DNA of 64,000 nt. Source: JBFHFS01 sp041583495 (GTDB lineage Bacteria > Bacteroidota > Bacteroidia > Bacteroidales > Marinilabiliaceae). The translations under genes and the position numbers were made by a program. Below the pieces are notes generated by a model. That model did no database searches, was not told the origin of the DNA, and saw only the letters and a program-made list of their open reading frames with translations. Below, in pieces: positions 15,526-23,014 of this stretch; within the stretch, counting starts at the first letter, position 1, and every line of letters starts with the position of its first letter. The stretch covers positions 163,018 through 227,017 of the forward strand of contig JBFHFS010000001.1 in NCBI GenBank assembly GCA_041583495.1. Direction: 5' to 3'.

Positions 15526-17743
15526 CTGCCCAAAGCTTTAACCTATTTTCAAAAGCCTTCTTCATCTCATCCACAAACCCAAAGGATTCATCATCCACGC
15601 GGATCTCACCTTTGGTCACGTGGCCAAGGATGGAAAAGGGGACCTCACGTTCCACCATGAAATCGACGAAGTCGTCCTGTTTCTCGGGAGAGACTGAGAC
15701 CACGACTCTGCCCTGAGCTTCCCCAAAGAGAAACGCATCTTTTCGCACTTCCGCATCGGTGGTAATATCAAACCCAAACTCAAGAGAGATGGCACTTTCG
15801 AGCAATGCAAAGAAAAGACCACCGCTGGAAACATCATGAACCGAGCGAACCAGTTCGCCATCGATAAGACCCGTGATGGTTTTGTTCAACTCTTTTTCCT
15901 CATCAAGATTAACATAGGGAGGCAAGGAGACATCCACGCCATGGATCAATTGCAGATATTCCGATCCATTGACATCGTCTTTTGAACGGCCCAAAATAAA
16001 GATCATATCTCCTTTACGCTTAAAGAAGAGGGTCGTATGACGATCAGCATTGCCAATCACCCCAAGCATCCCGATTATTGGCGATGGAATAACCGGCTTG
16101 ATGAGGCCGCCCTCAGACCGCTGATTATAGAAACTAACGTTTCCACTGATAACCGGCACATCAAAGAATTTACAGGCATCGGCCAGCCCCTTCACCGACG
16201 CCACAAAGTCGGCATAGGCCTCCGGATCGTAAGGACTTCCAAAATTAAGGCAATCAGAGATAGCCAGGGGTCTTCCACCAGCACATACAATATTGCGAAC
16301 GGCCTCGGCCACAGATATCCGTGCCCCGTTATAAGGATCGGAGGTAAAATAGGCCGGGTTACTATCAATCGTTGCCAGAAGAGCCTTTTTCCCACTGTTG
16401 ATCTCGATGATACTGGCATCCGATGGAAATTTAGCACTCTGAGCCTCTTTTTTAGCGCTTTTTGCAAACTTTTGAATCAGCCATTTTTTAGAGGCCACAT
16501 TCAACGATTTCATCATTTTATCGACAACCGCGGGATAATGATCCGGCTCGGGCAGGTCATCCACGTTATAGCTTTTAGGCAAATTCCGATGGGAGGTCAT
16601 TTCCCGTTCATAGACGGGGGAGAGTTCACCCAGACCAAGATATTTAGCAGGGAATTCGGCCAGTACTTCCTCTCCTTTTAAACACTTAAAGAGGCCACTG
16701 TCGTTAACCAGACCGATCACCCCAATGGAGAGTTGAAATTCGTCGGCGACGGACTGAATGAGGTCCTGATTTTCGGGGGAAAAGCAAATCAGCATTCGGC
16801 CCCAGGTTTCAGAGATCAGGATCTCACGAACCGAAAGGTCCTTTTCCCGCAAGGGAACGCCTTCGAGCATAACATCCACGCCGCTGTTTCCACGGGCCAC
16901 CATTTCGGTAACTGCACCAACAATACCCTGAGCACCAACCGATTGAACACCAACTAACAATTTACCATCAATTAATTTCTTGAGTATCTTATGGAGTTTC
17001 TTTTCAATCTCTATGCTGCGCATTTGGTCGACAGAAATGCTTTTAGTTTGTTTCTCAGAAATTACATCTGCCTCAAAAGCATCGGCATCAATGCCATCAC
17101 GTCCTGTTGGAACGCCTAAAATAGCCACCAGATTTCCGGCGCCCTGAGCCACGGCCGACATCAAATCCTCTTTAGCGGCCACTCCAACCGACATGGTATT
17201 CACAATAGGACTTGAGTTGAAACCTTTGTTAAAATAAACCTCTCCGCCCACCACCGGAACGTCAAACCCCTTTTCAAAGTCGGTAAGGCCTTCGATAACT
17301 TCAGAGAAGAGCCAGGCGGCGGTATCGCGCTCGGGATCACCAAACCGCAGTGAGTTAAGAATAGCCACGGGTCGTGCACCCATGGAAAAGATGTCCCGGT
17401 TCACCACCCTTGCTCCGGTAGAGGCGCCCAACCTGGGTTGAACGGCACAGGGATGATTGTGGGATTCCAGTTTAAACACGGCCACCTCATTGTTGCCAAT
17501 ATCGACGACCCCGGCACTTTCCTTTCCGGCCTCCACAATTACCTGTTCTCCTTTTTTGGGAAGGAGGTTCAGCCATTTTCTTGAATTTTTATAACTCGCA
17601 TGTTCGGACCATAGAATTGAAAATAACTCAAGCTCAAGCTGATTAGGCAAACGCCCCAGAATAACCTTCATCTTTTCAAACTCTTCTGATGTTAAATTCA
17701 TCAGTTCCGCATCAGCTATCGAAGTCTCTAAAATATGGTTCAT
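15512..17743 (-). CDS. purL: Phosphoribosylformylglycinamidine synthase subunit PurL
   Basis: 743 residues from the ATG at 17743, chosen because homologous sequence begins at MNHILETSIADAELM. The frame is open for 37 more codons but these look non-coding. This is the small (Bacillus-type) PurL, which works with separate PurQ and PurS to convert FGAR to FGAM. Landmarks: LFSILWSEHASYKNS near the start, the ATP/metal site region VFKLESHNHPCAVQPRLGAS, and in the second half SVHDVSSGGLFFALLESA. It is the first gene of the purL-menG-porT transcript. No purine operator was recognised upstream. Confidence 0.95.
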   Translation of the reverse strand: MNHILETSIADAELMNLTSEEFEKMKVILGRLPNQLELELFSILWSEHASYKNSRKWLNLLPKKGEQVIVEAGKESAGVVDIGNNEVAVFKLESHNHPCAVQPRLGASTGARVVNRDIFSMGARPVAILNSLRFGDPERDTAAWLFSEVIEGLTDFEKGFDVPVVGGEVYFNKGFNSSPIVNTMSVGVAAKEDLMSAVAQGAGNLVAILGVPTGRDGIDADAFEADVISEKQTKSISVDQMRSIEIEKKLHKILKKLIDGKLLVGVQSVGAQGIVGAVTEMVARGNSGVDVMLEGVPLREKDLSVREILISETWGRMLICFSPENQDLIQSVADEFQLSIGVIGLVNDSGLFKCLKGEEVLAEFPAKYLGLGELSPVYEREMTSHRNLPKSYNVDDLPEPDHYPAVVDKMMKSLNVASKKWLIQKFAKSAKKEAQSAKFPSDASIIEINSGKKALLATIDSNPAYFTSDPYNGARISVAEAVRNIVCAGGRPLAISDCLNFGSPYDPEAYADFVASVKGLADACKFFDVPVISGNVSFYNQRSEGGLIKPVIPSPIIGMLGVIGNADRHTTLFFKRKGDMIFILGRSKDDVNGSEYLQLIHGVDVSLPPYVNLDEEKELNKTITGLIDGELVRSVHDVSSGGLFFALLESAISLEFGFDITTDAEVRKDAFLFGEAQGRVVVSVSPEKQDDFVDFMVEREVPFSILGHVTKGEIRVDDESFGFVDEMKKAFENRLKLWADGKG

Positions 17744-18056
17744 AATCTGATTTTTTTGTTCCGGTAAGAATATCACAAACAATGTTTTTGGGTACATTTG
17801 TGTCACCGTATCGACGATTGTTCGGTTTTGAAAATTAGAAAAAAATCCTAACATTACAAACTACGGGGCATAAATACGTGAAACGAACCCCGCAAAAAAC
17901 AGGTCACGCTCCCGATAAAAAAATCGGGACAGGGAATGTAATCTTATTGACACAGAATTTGTCCCGTTTGTTTTGCGGCAGGCGCATGATTATCTTTAAG
18001 TGAGTTCCCCGAATCGAATTAGGGATGACCCAAAAAAACAAACCATAATAAGCCCA
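17744..18056. repeat. Intergenic region with a palindrome-bearing dispersed repeat
   Basis: This 313-bp gap between divergent purL and the SDR gene contains GAAACGAACCCCG (17880-17892), then the palindrome CCCGAT...ATCGGG (about 17912-17929), then GTTTGTTTTGCGG, which is roughly the reverse complement of the first GC-rich block. A related arrangement (GAAACGA-CCCCCG and CCCGAT...ATCGGGA) occurs in opposite orientation at 22062-22125. This looks like two members of a small dispersed repeat family. No clear promoter was found. Confidence 0.45.
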
Positions 18057-18812
18057 ATGAAAAAGAAAGCCATGATTACCGGTGCTACATCAGGGATAGG
18101 AAAAGCCTGTGCCTTGATGCTGGCTCGAAACGGGTTCGATTTGATCATCACCGGAAGACGCAAAGAACGTTTGGAAGAGTTATCCCAGGAAATAGAGCGT
18201 GGTGGCACCCGGATAAAAGTGCTCTGCTTTGATGTTCGGGACCGGAAAGGGGCCCTGGATGCCTGGCAATCGCTTTCCGAAGAGTGGCAAAATCTTCACC
18301 TCCTTCTAAACAATGCAGGATTAGCCGCCGGAGCCGATCCCATCCAGGAAGGAGACTGGAACGACTGGGAACAGATGATCGACACCAACGTAAAGGGTTT
18401 GTTAACGATGAGCCAATTGGTAATTCCCGGCATGATTAGACGCAAACAGGGACATATCATTAACGTAAGCTCCATCGCGGGCAAGGAAGTGTATGCCAAT
18501 GGGAATGTTTATTGCGCCTCCAAGCACGCTGTAGAGGCACTCACCAAGGGTATGCGCATCGATTTACTGCCTCATAATATAAAGGTATCCTCCATTTCAC
18601 CGGGGATGGTAGAAACCGAATTTTCCGTTGTGCGCTACCACGGCGATAAAACCAGTGCCGATAAAGTGTATCAGGGTCTCACGCCCCTTTCGGCAGAAGA
18701 CGTGGCCGAAGCCGTTGAGTTCATGGTGACGCGGCCGGCCCATGTAAACGTGAACGATCTGCTATTAATGCCTGCCAGACAGGCAAATGCGACCTATAAC
18801 TACCGGGATTAG
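18057..18812 (+). CDS. Short-chain dehydrogenase/reductase
   Basis: 251 residues from the ATG at 18057, since MKKKAMITGATSGIGKA is the normal SDR beginning; the frame is open upstream to a GTG at 18000. It is a classical SDR: the cofactor motif TGATSGIG, NNAG in LLLNNAGLAAG, the catalytic Ser in NVSSIAG and the YCASK motif. TGRRKERLEEL after the second strand suggests NADP(H), as Arg follows the Rossmann strand. It is similar to YdfG-like serine/3-hydroxy acid dehydrogenases, but the substrate is not certain. It is monocistronic. Confidence 0.88.
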   Translation: MKKKAMITGATSGIGKACALMLARNGFDLIITGRRKERLEELSQEIERGGTRIKVLCFDVRDRKGALDAWQSLSEEWQNLHLLLNNAGLAAGADPIQEGDWNDWEQMIDTNVKGLLTMSQLVIPGMIRRKQGHIINVSSIAGKEVYANGNVYCASKHAVEALTKGMRIDLLPHNIKVSSISPGMVETEFSVVRYHGDKTSADKVYQGLTPLSAEDVAEAVEFMVTRPAHVNVNDLLLMPARQANATYNYRD

Positions 18813-18986
18813 CGCTGGAAGGAATAAAAAACCGGGAATTCAATAAAGGCCAACCGAGAGGGTGCATTCAGGTCATCAGAGAGCAGACACCCATCAAAGA
18901 GTCCAGCCCCCATTTCATTGATATTTAAATCACTGGTGAAACTCAGAAAAAATTTGCACTTTTACCATACATTAATATATGGCGTC

Positions 18987-20390
18987 ATGCGTAAAACACT
19001 TCTCTCTGTATTATTTACTATAGCTCTGACAGTTAGCTCTTTTGGTCAACCCACCGACACGCTTGTTAATTTGGTTTACCGGCTGCGCATCTTCAGTGAG
19101 ATCAACAGCACCAGCTGGATTCATACACAACGGGCCTTCGAGGAGGCCGAAGCCAGGAAGGCCAATGCCATATTACTTCATTTAAACACTTACGGGGGAG
19201 AAGTGGTATTTGCCGATTCCATTCGCACCCGGATTCTCAACAGCGCCATTCCCGTATATGTATTTATCGATAACAATGCGGCCAGCGCCGGGGCATTAAT
19301 CTCTATTGCCTGCGACAGTATTTACATGCGTCCGGGCGCCAACATGGGTGCTGCCACCGTGGTGAATCAAACAGGCCAACAAATGCCCGACAAATACCAG
19401 TCGTACATGCGCTCCACCATCCGGGCCACGGCCGAAGCCCATGGAAAAGACACCATCATCACCCCCACCGATACCCTCATTCGTTGGGTACGCGATCCTC
19501 AGATTGCCGAAGCCATGGTAGACGACCGCATCTCCATCCCGGGGGTGATAGATACCGGTAAGGTTCTTACCCTCACGGCCCTCGAAGCTATTAACCTTGG
19601 CTTTTGCGAGGGGACTGCCAACTCGGTAGAAGAAGTGATCGGGTTATTGAAATTAGAACCCTACACGATGGAGACTTTCGAACCCTCATTTTACGACGGT
19701 CTAAAGGGCTTTTTAACCAGCCCTGTATTACGAGGCCTCCTAATTTTAATCATTCTGGGTGGTCTCTACTTTGAGCTCCAATCGCCAGGCGTAGGTTTTC
19801 CTCTAATTCTGGCCGCCGCAGCAGCAGTACTCTATTTTGCACCTCTCTACATCGATGGACTGGCAGCCAACTGGGAGATACTCTTATTTATTATTGGAGT
19901 GGTGCTCATTGCCTTAGAAGTATTTGTCATTCCGGGTTTTGGCATTGCCGGCATTTCCGGCATCATACTGGCCTTAACAGGACTCGTGCTCAGCTTGCTG
20001 GAAAACAGAGCTTTCGACTTTTCACGGGTAGATGGGACGGCTTTCGTCACAGCCTTGCTCACTGTTTTCACCGGAATCATTGGTGGATTCATTCTTAGCA
20101 TTTGGCTGAGTCAGAAGTTGCTTACTACGAACAAAGGCCCCTTTTCGAAACTGGCCCTTCAAACCTCCCAGCCCATCAGCGAAGGTTACCTGGGGGTGGA
20201 TGCCAGCATGAAGAGCCTGGTGGGCTTAAATGGTAAATCGGTAACGGTTCTTCGCCCTTCGGGTCGCGTAGAAATTAACAACAAAGTATATGATGCCCGG
20301 GCTACAGAAGGATTTATTGAAAAAGATGAGGCCATTGAGGTAACCGGTTTTTGGGCGGGCCAATTGTATGTTAGACGTATGGAAGAATAA
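18987..20390 (+). CDS. NfeD-family membrane protease homologue (ClpP-class, long NfeD)
   Basis: 467 residues from the ATG at 18987, which gives a proper signal peptide ending SSFGQ. The N-terminal ClpP/SppA-like protease domain (about 30-225) contains HLNTYGGEVVFADSIR and FIDNNAASAGALISIACD with the candidate nucleophile Ser. Next is a membrane region of four to five helices (about 240-385). The C-terminal NfeD OB-fold (about 410-467) contains GKSVTVLRPSGRVEINNKVYDA. Long NfeD proteins usually pair with a stomatin/flotillin gene in the same operon; none is adjacent here. Its role is probably membrane protein quality control. Confidence 0.87.
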   Translation: MRKTLLSVLFTIALTVSSFGQPTDTLVNLVYRLRIFSEINSTSWIHTQRAFEEAEARKANAILLHLNTYGGEVVFADSIRTRILNSAIPVYVFIDNNAASAGALISIACDSIYMRPGANMGAATVVNQTGQQMPDKYQSYMRSTIRATAEAHGKDTIITPTDTLIRWVRDPQIAEAMVDDRISIPGVIDTGKVLTLTALEAINLGFCEGTANSVEEVIGLLKLEPYTMETFEPSFYDGLKGFLTSPVLRGLLILIILGGLYFELQSPGVGFPLILAAAAAVLYFAPLYIDGLAANWEILLFIIGVVLIALEVFVIPGFGIAGISGIILALTGLVLSLLENRAFDFSRVDGTAFVTALLTVFTGIIGGFILSIWLSQKLLTTNKGPFSKLALQTSQPISEGYLGVDASMKSLVGLNGKSVTVLRPSGRVEINNKVYDARATEGFIEKDEAIEVTGFWAGQLYVRRMEE

Positions 20391-20724
20391 TTTTTGCTAT
20401 CCAGAGAGTACAAAAACTGATGTTTTTTGTACTCTGAAGCAACACTCATAATACAACATTGTCATAACCACCTATAAATGTAGCCATTACAACAGCCTAT
20501 AAATTTCAATTTTTTTGTTGTTTTTTTTTGCAGGTACTGTTGCATAGAATCAAAAATTACTACTTTTCCACCATAAAAGAAAACCCTTCGGTGTGTAAAG
20601 GATTTTTGCAGGGATGAAAAACGAACGAATCAGCCGACTGGTATTCAATTACATGAATAAAAATTCACACAATAAAAAAAAACAAATATTTTTATTATTA
20701 ATTTTTTAACCTCAGAGTAGAATC
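20391..20724. other. Intergenic region with hairpin, T-rich tracts and a possible 31-codon ORF
   Basis: This 334-bp stretch begins with a hairpin of 12-bp arms AGAGTACAAAAA/TTTTTGTACTCT (20405-20416/20424-20435). It may end the NfeD message, though no T run follows. Long T tracts and A/T-rich sequence follow. A small ORF runs 20614-20709 (31 codons, MKNERISRLVFNY..., ending in a hydrophobic FLLLIF tail) just before the acidic small gene. I cannot tell whether it is translated. Confidence 0.4.
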
Positions 20725-20934
20725 ATGAAATCAAAAAAGCTGCCACTAAAAAAGAGCGCTGAATTCGAATCCAACGAAAAAGCCAAAAAGGCAGGAGTGA
20801 AAACACCAAAGGTGAAACGGTCGAAAAAACCTTCGATCTATGATGACGATGATGAAATGGACGGTTTCATCCTAAACGACCAAGATTTTGGAGGCTTTAA
20901 TGATTACGATGACGATGATGATGATTTTTATTAA
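20725..20934 (+). CDS. Small protein with Lys-rich N-terminus and poly-Asp C-terminus
   Basis: 69 residues, not a family I recognise. Residues 1-38 are strongly basic (MKSKKLPLKKSAEF, KAKKAGVKTPKVKRSKKPS), resembling a disordered nucleic-acid-binding tail. Residues 39-69 are strongly acidic (YDDDDEMDGF, DQDFGGF) and end DDDDDDFY. The charge split with an aromatic C-terminus after an acidic run is unusual. It has a strong terminator of its own (20953-20986), which supports a real, separately transcribed gene. A second Asp-rich protein is encoded at 55576-55896. Self-association or binding to basic/nucleic-acid partners is a guess only. Confidence 0.7.
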   Translation: MKSKKLPLKKSAEFESNEKAKKAGVKTPKVKRSKKPSIYDDDDEMDGFILNDQDFGGFNDYDDDDDDFY

Positions 20935-20952
20935 CCAACTTATTTTAATTTG

Positions 20953-20986
20953 AAAAAAGAGGCTGCCTAGGGGCAGCCTCTTTTTT
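20953..20986 (+). terminator. Intrinsic terminator, strong
   Basis: AAAAAAGAGGCTGCC (20953-20967) pairs with GGCAGCCTCTTTTTT (20972-20986) around a 4-nt loop, with the T run forming the end of the 3' arm. It follows the small basic/acidic gene by 18 bp and precedes tag. Confidence 0.92.
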
Positions 20987-21018
20987 CATTACGACTCACC
21001 CTCCAATACCTTTCTGCT

Positions 21019-21603
21019 ATGAACCGCCCAGATACCATCCGATGCCCCTGGTCGATGGGACACCCTCTACTGATACACTATCACGACACGGAATGGGGTG
21101 TTCCCCTGCACAACGACCAAAAGATTTTCGAATTTTTAGTATTGGATGCCTTTCAGGCAGGGCTATCCTGGTTGACCGTTCTAAAAAAAAGAGAGGCCTT
21201 CAGGGAGGTATTCGAAGGGTTTGATTACAACAGACTGGCGTTTTACACCGACGCCCAGTTGGAGGAAATCCTCAAAAACCCGGGCATCATTCGCAACCGG
21301 CTCAAGGTCTGGTCGGTTCGAAAAAACGCTTTGGCTTTTCTGAAGGTAAGAGAGGAATCAGGCTCATTCGACCAATATCTTTGGAAATTCGTGGATGGCC
21401 ACCCTATCCAGAACAATTTTTCGGCTGAAGCTGAAATCCCTGCCAAAACGGGCCTGGCAGAAACCATCAGCAAGGATTTGAAAAAAAGAGGTTTCAATTT
21501 TGTAGGGCCTACCATTGTTTATGCCTTCATGCAGGCGATGGGCATGGTAAATGATCATCTTACCACCTGCTTCAGACACCAGGCAGTAGCCAGGGAGGAA
21601 TGA
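21019..21603 (+). CDS. tag: DNA-3-methyladenine glycosylase I
   Basis: 194 residues of the Tag family. The zinc-binding residues are present: Cys in RCPWS, His in IHYHDTEWG, and the C-terminal His and Cys in DHLTTCFRH. The glycosylase core is LVLDAFQAGLSWLTVLKKRE and the helix-hairpin-helix-like PGIIRNRLKV. It excises 3-methyladenine from DNA in base-excision repair. The length is usual. It begins 32 bp after the preceding terminator and converges with the DsrE gene. Confidence 0.95.
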   Translation: MNRPDTIRCPWSMGHPLLIHYHDTEWGVPLHNDQKIFEFLVLDAFQAGLSWLTVLKKREAFREVFEGFDYNRLAFYTDAQLEEILKNPGIIRNRLKVWSVRKNALAFLKVREESGSFDQYLWKFVDGHPIQNNFSAEAEIPAKTGLAETISKDLKKRGFNFVGPTIVYAFMQAMGMVNDHLTTCFRHQAVAREE

Positions 21604-21673
21604 TTCAATGCCCCTAAAAAGACCCTGAAGACCCTGTTAAAAGGCCCCACCTGATGCAATGGTTTATCAATAC

Positions 21674-21994
21674 TCAGAAGGTAACCATCTTATCGGCCCA
21701 AACAACCAGGTCCACACAATCGACCATAGTTGAAATGGGACAAGCCTCTGTGCTTTTCAGCCGGCGGGATGTCAAACAGGTTCCACAAGCCAGAATCTCT
21801 CCGCCTGCTTTCACAAATGCTTTTAATTGTTCGTCTACATTGTACGTGTGGTGCGTAAGCCCCTCACACTCTACGGCTTCACCCATTAAGAACAGCTTAA
21901 CTTCGTGCCCTTGCTTCCTTGCGGTGACTGCAAAGCGAAAAGCATTCCAAGCCATTTCGGTGGCTTTGGTCTCTAAGATAATTCCAATTTTCAT
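21674..21994 (-). CDS. DsrE/DsrF-like sulfur-relay family protein
   Basis: 106 residues of the DsrE fold: MKIGIILETKATEMAWNAFR, then VKLFLMGEAVECEGL, then the Cys-bearing loop GGEILACGTCLTSRR. The CxxC and the additional Cys at about 82 (STEACPIS) could bind sulfur or a metal. Characterised relatives form hetero-oligomers that pass persulfide (DsrEFH/TusBCD), but lone DsrE proteins like this one have no assigned role. No sulfur-oxidation genes are nearby. Confidence 0.8.
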   Translation of the reverse strand: MKIGIILETKATEMAWNAFRFAVTARKQGHEVKLFLMGEAVECEGLTHHTYNVDEQLKAFVKAGGEILACGTCLTSRRLKSTEACPISTMVDCVDLVVWADKMVTF

Positions 21995-22413
21995 CTCATT
22001 ATAATTATTTGTTTTTTATCTGTGCCGATACATCGGGATAACTCGCTTATAATGCCCTCCTTCCCGATTGAAATCGGGACAAGTAGTGTGAACAAGGATT
22101 ATTCCCCGCTCTTTCGGGGGCTCGTTTCATCCATCCCAAAATTGCACATACAAAGGTAAGGGTCGATTTTCAAAACCAGAGGGAAAAAGGTGCAAAAAAC
22201 GATCAAGCCGCACAAAGTGTATCTTTAAATATCCCACGTTACAAATTACAAAAAAATGTTGAACCCGTGTTTCATCGACCACCCTTCTTGGAAAATGCAA
22301 CCTGGCTTTACGGCGAACCATCTGCATGAATCCTATCCCTCTTAACCACTCTGAAAACTAATGACTGGTTGGTAAGTTCCCACAAAACGGTTATATTTGC
22401 TGCTGTGAGAACA
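21995..22413. repeat. Intergenic region with second copy of the CCCGAT palindromic repeat
   Basis: A 419-bp gap between divergent dsrE-like and the metal operon. At 22062-22125 lie TCCCGATTGAAATCGGGAC and a second hairpin CCCCGCTCTTTCGGGGG. Read on the reverse strand, the block begins GAAACGAGCCCCCG and resembles the repeat at 17880-17930. The right end holds the promoter of the metal operon. No convincing gene is seen. Confidence 0.45.
22369..22399 (+). promoter_or_regulatory. Promoter of the putative metal operon
   Basis: TTG (22369-22371), a 20-bp spacer and TATATTTG (22392-22399) fit the Bacteroidota consensus exactly. Transcription would start near 22405, leaving only about 10 nt before the ATG at 22414. 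This also rules out the upstream in-frame start at 22369. Confidence 0.75.
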
Positions 22414-22878
22414 ATGATAAAGCAAATCGTTTTAGGGATAACCCTTTTGGCCGTTCTTCCCGGGTTACTGGGGATAGGATTGGTGCATCATCATTGTATT
22501 ACGTGCAACAACCAGGAAACCAGCATTACCCTTTTTCTGTTGCCTCACGAGCATCATTCCGAACCCTGTGAATGTGAAACATCGCCATCTGCTGCCAGGG
22601 AATGCCCTTCGGCCCACCAACACCAGCACCAGCATCATACGCACCAGTGTCAGGTGGACCTCCATAAGCTTAACATCCCGATGCAGATGGATCAGGTCCG
22701 GAAATTGGTTCCCCCAGTGATCGGGCTGGATTGTTTGTATTTCACGACCCTATTGCTAAGCCCCGATTATCTTCAGGCAAACCTTTTGCTGGTTGATAAC
22801 CTTGAATCTCCCCCTCCCTTTTTTCAGCGGCATCAGAGCCCCCAAAGGCTTAGTCTGAATGCGGTTTATCGTTTATGA
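22414..22878 (+). CDS. Exported His/Cys-rich protein, putative metal-binding
   Basis: 154 residues from the ATG at 22414 (promoter position decides this). The N-terminal hydrophobic segment (about 4-22) is a signal or anchor. It is followed by dense ligand clusters: LVHHHCITCNN, PHEHHSEPCECE, and HQHQHQHHTHQC at about 80-95. A less polar C-terminal part ends with ESPPPFFQRH. The layout resembles the small Bacteroidota proteins catalogued as HYC_CC_PP family, found beside TonB receptors, but I cannot confirm membership. First gene of a three-gene unit with a TonB receptor and an HMA protein. A role as periplasmic metal carrier or sensor is inference. Confidence 0.7.
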   Translation: MIKQIVLGITLLAVLPGLLGIGLVHHHCITCNNQETSITLFLLPHEHHSEPCECETSPSAARECPSAHQHQHQHHTHQCQVDLHKLNIPMQMDQVRKLVPPVIGLDCLYFTTLLLSPDYLQANLLLVDNLESPPPFFQRHQSPQRLSLNAVYRL

Positions 22879-23014
22879 TTCGTTGGTCATTCTTTGCATG
22901 AACACCCGAAATATTTAAGGAAATAATTTATTCTCCCCAAATCAAGGTGATTCATTGTATCCTGTTACAGTTTTAAAGATGACGTCTTAATAACGATCAA
23001 ACCCTTCATTCCTT

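Noticed and set aside
16037..16681. 214-codon forward ORF inside purL
   Set aside because: It is antisense to a clear PurL domain. No motif or start signal was seen.
22127..22327. 66-codon reverse ORF upstream of the metal operon
   Set aside because: No recognisable product and no promoter match. It overlaps the intergenic stretch next to the dispersed palindromic repeat and is probably chance.
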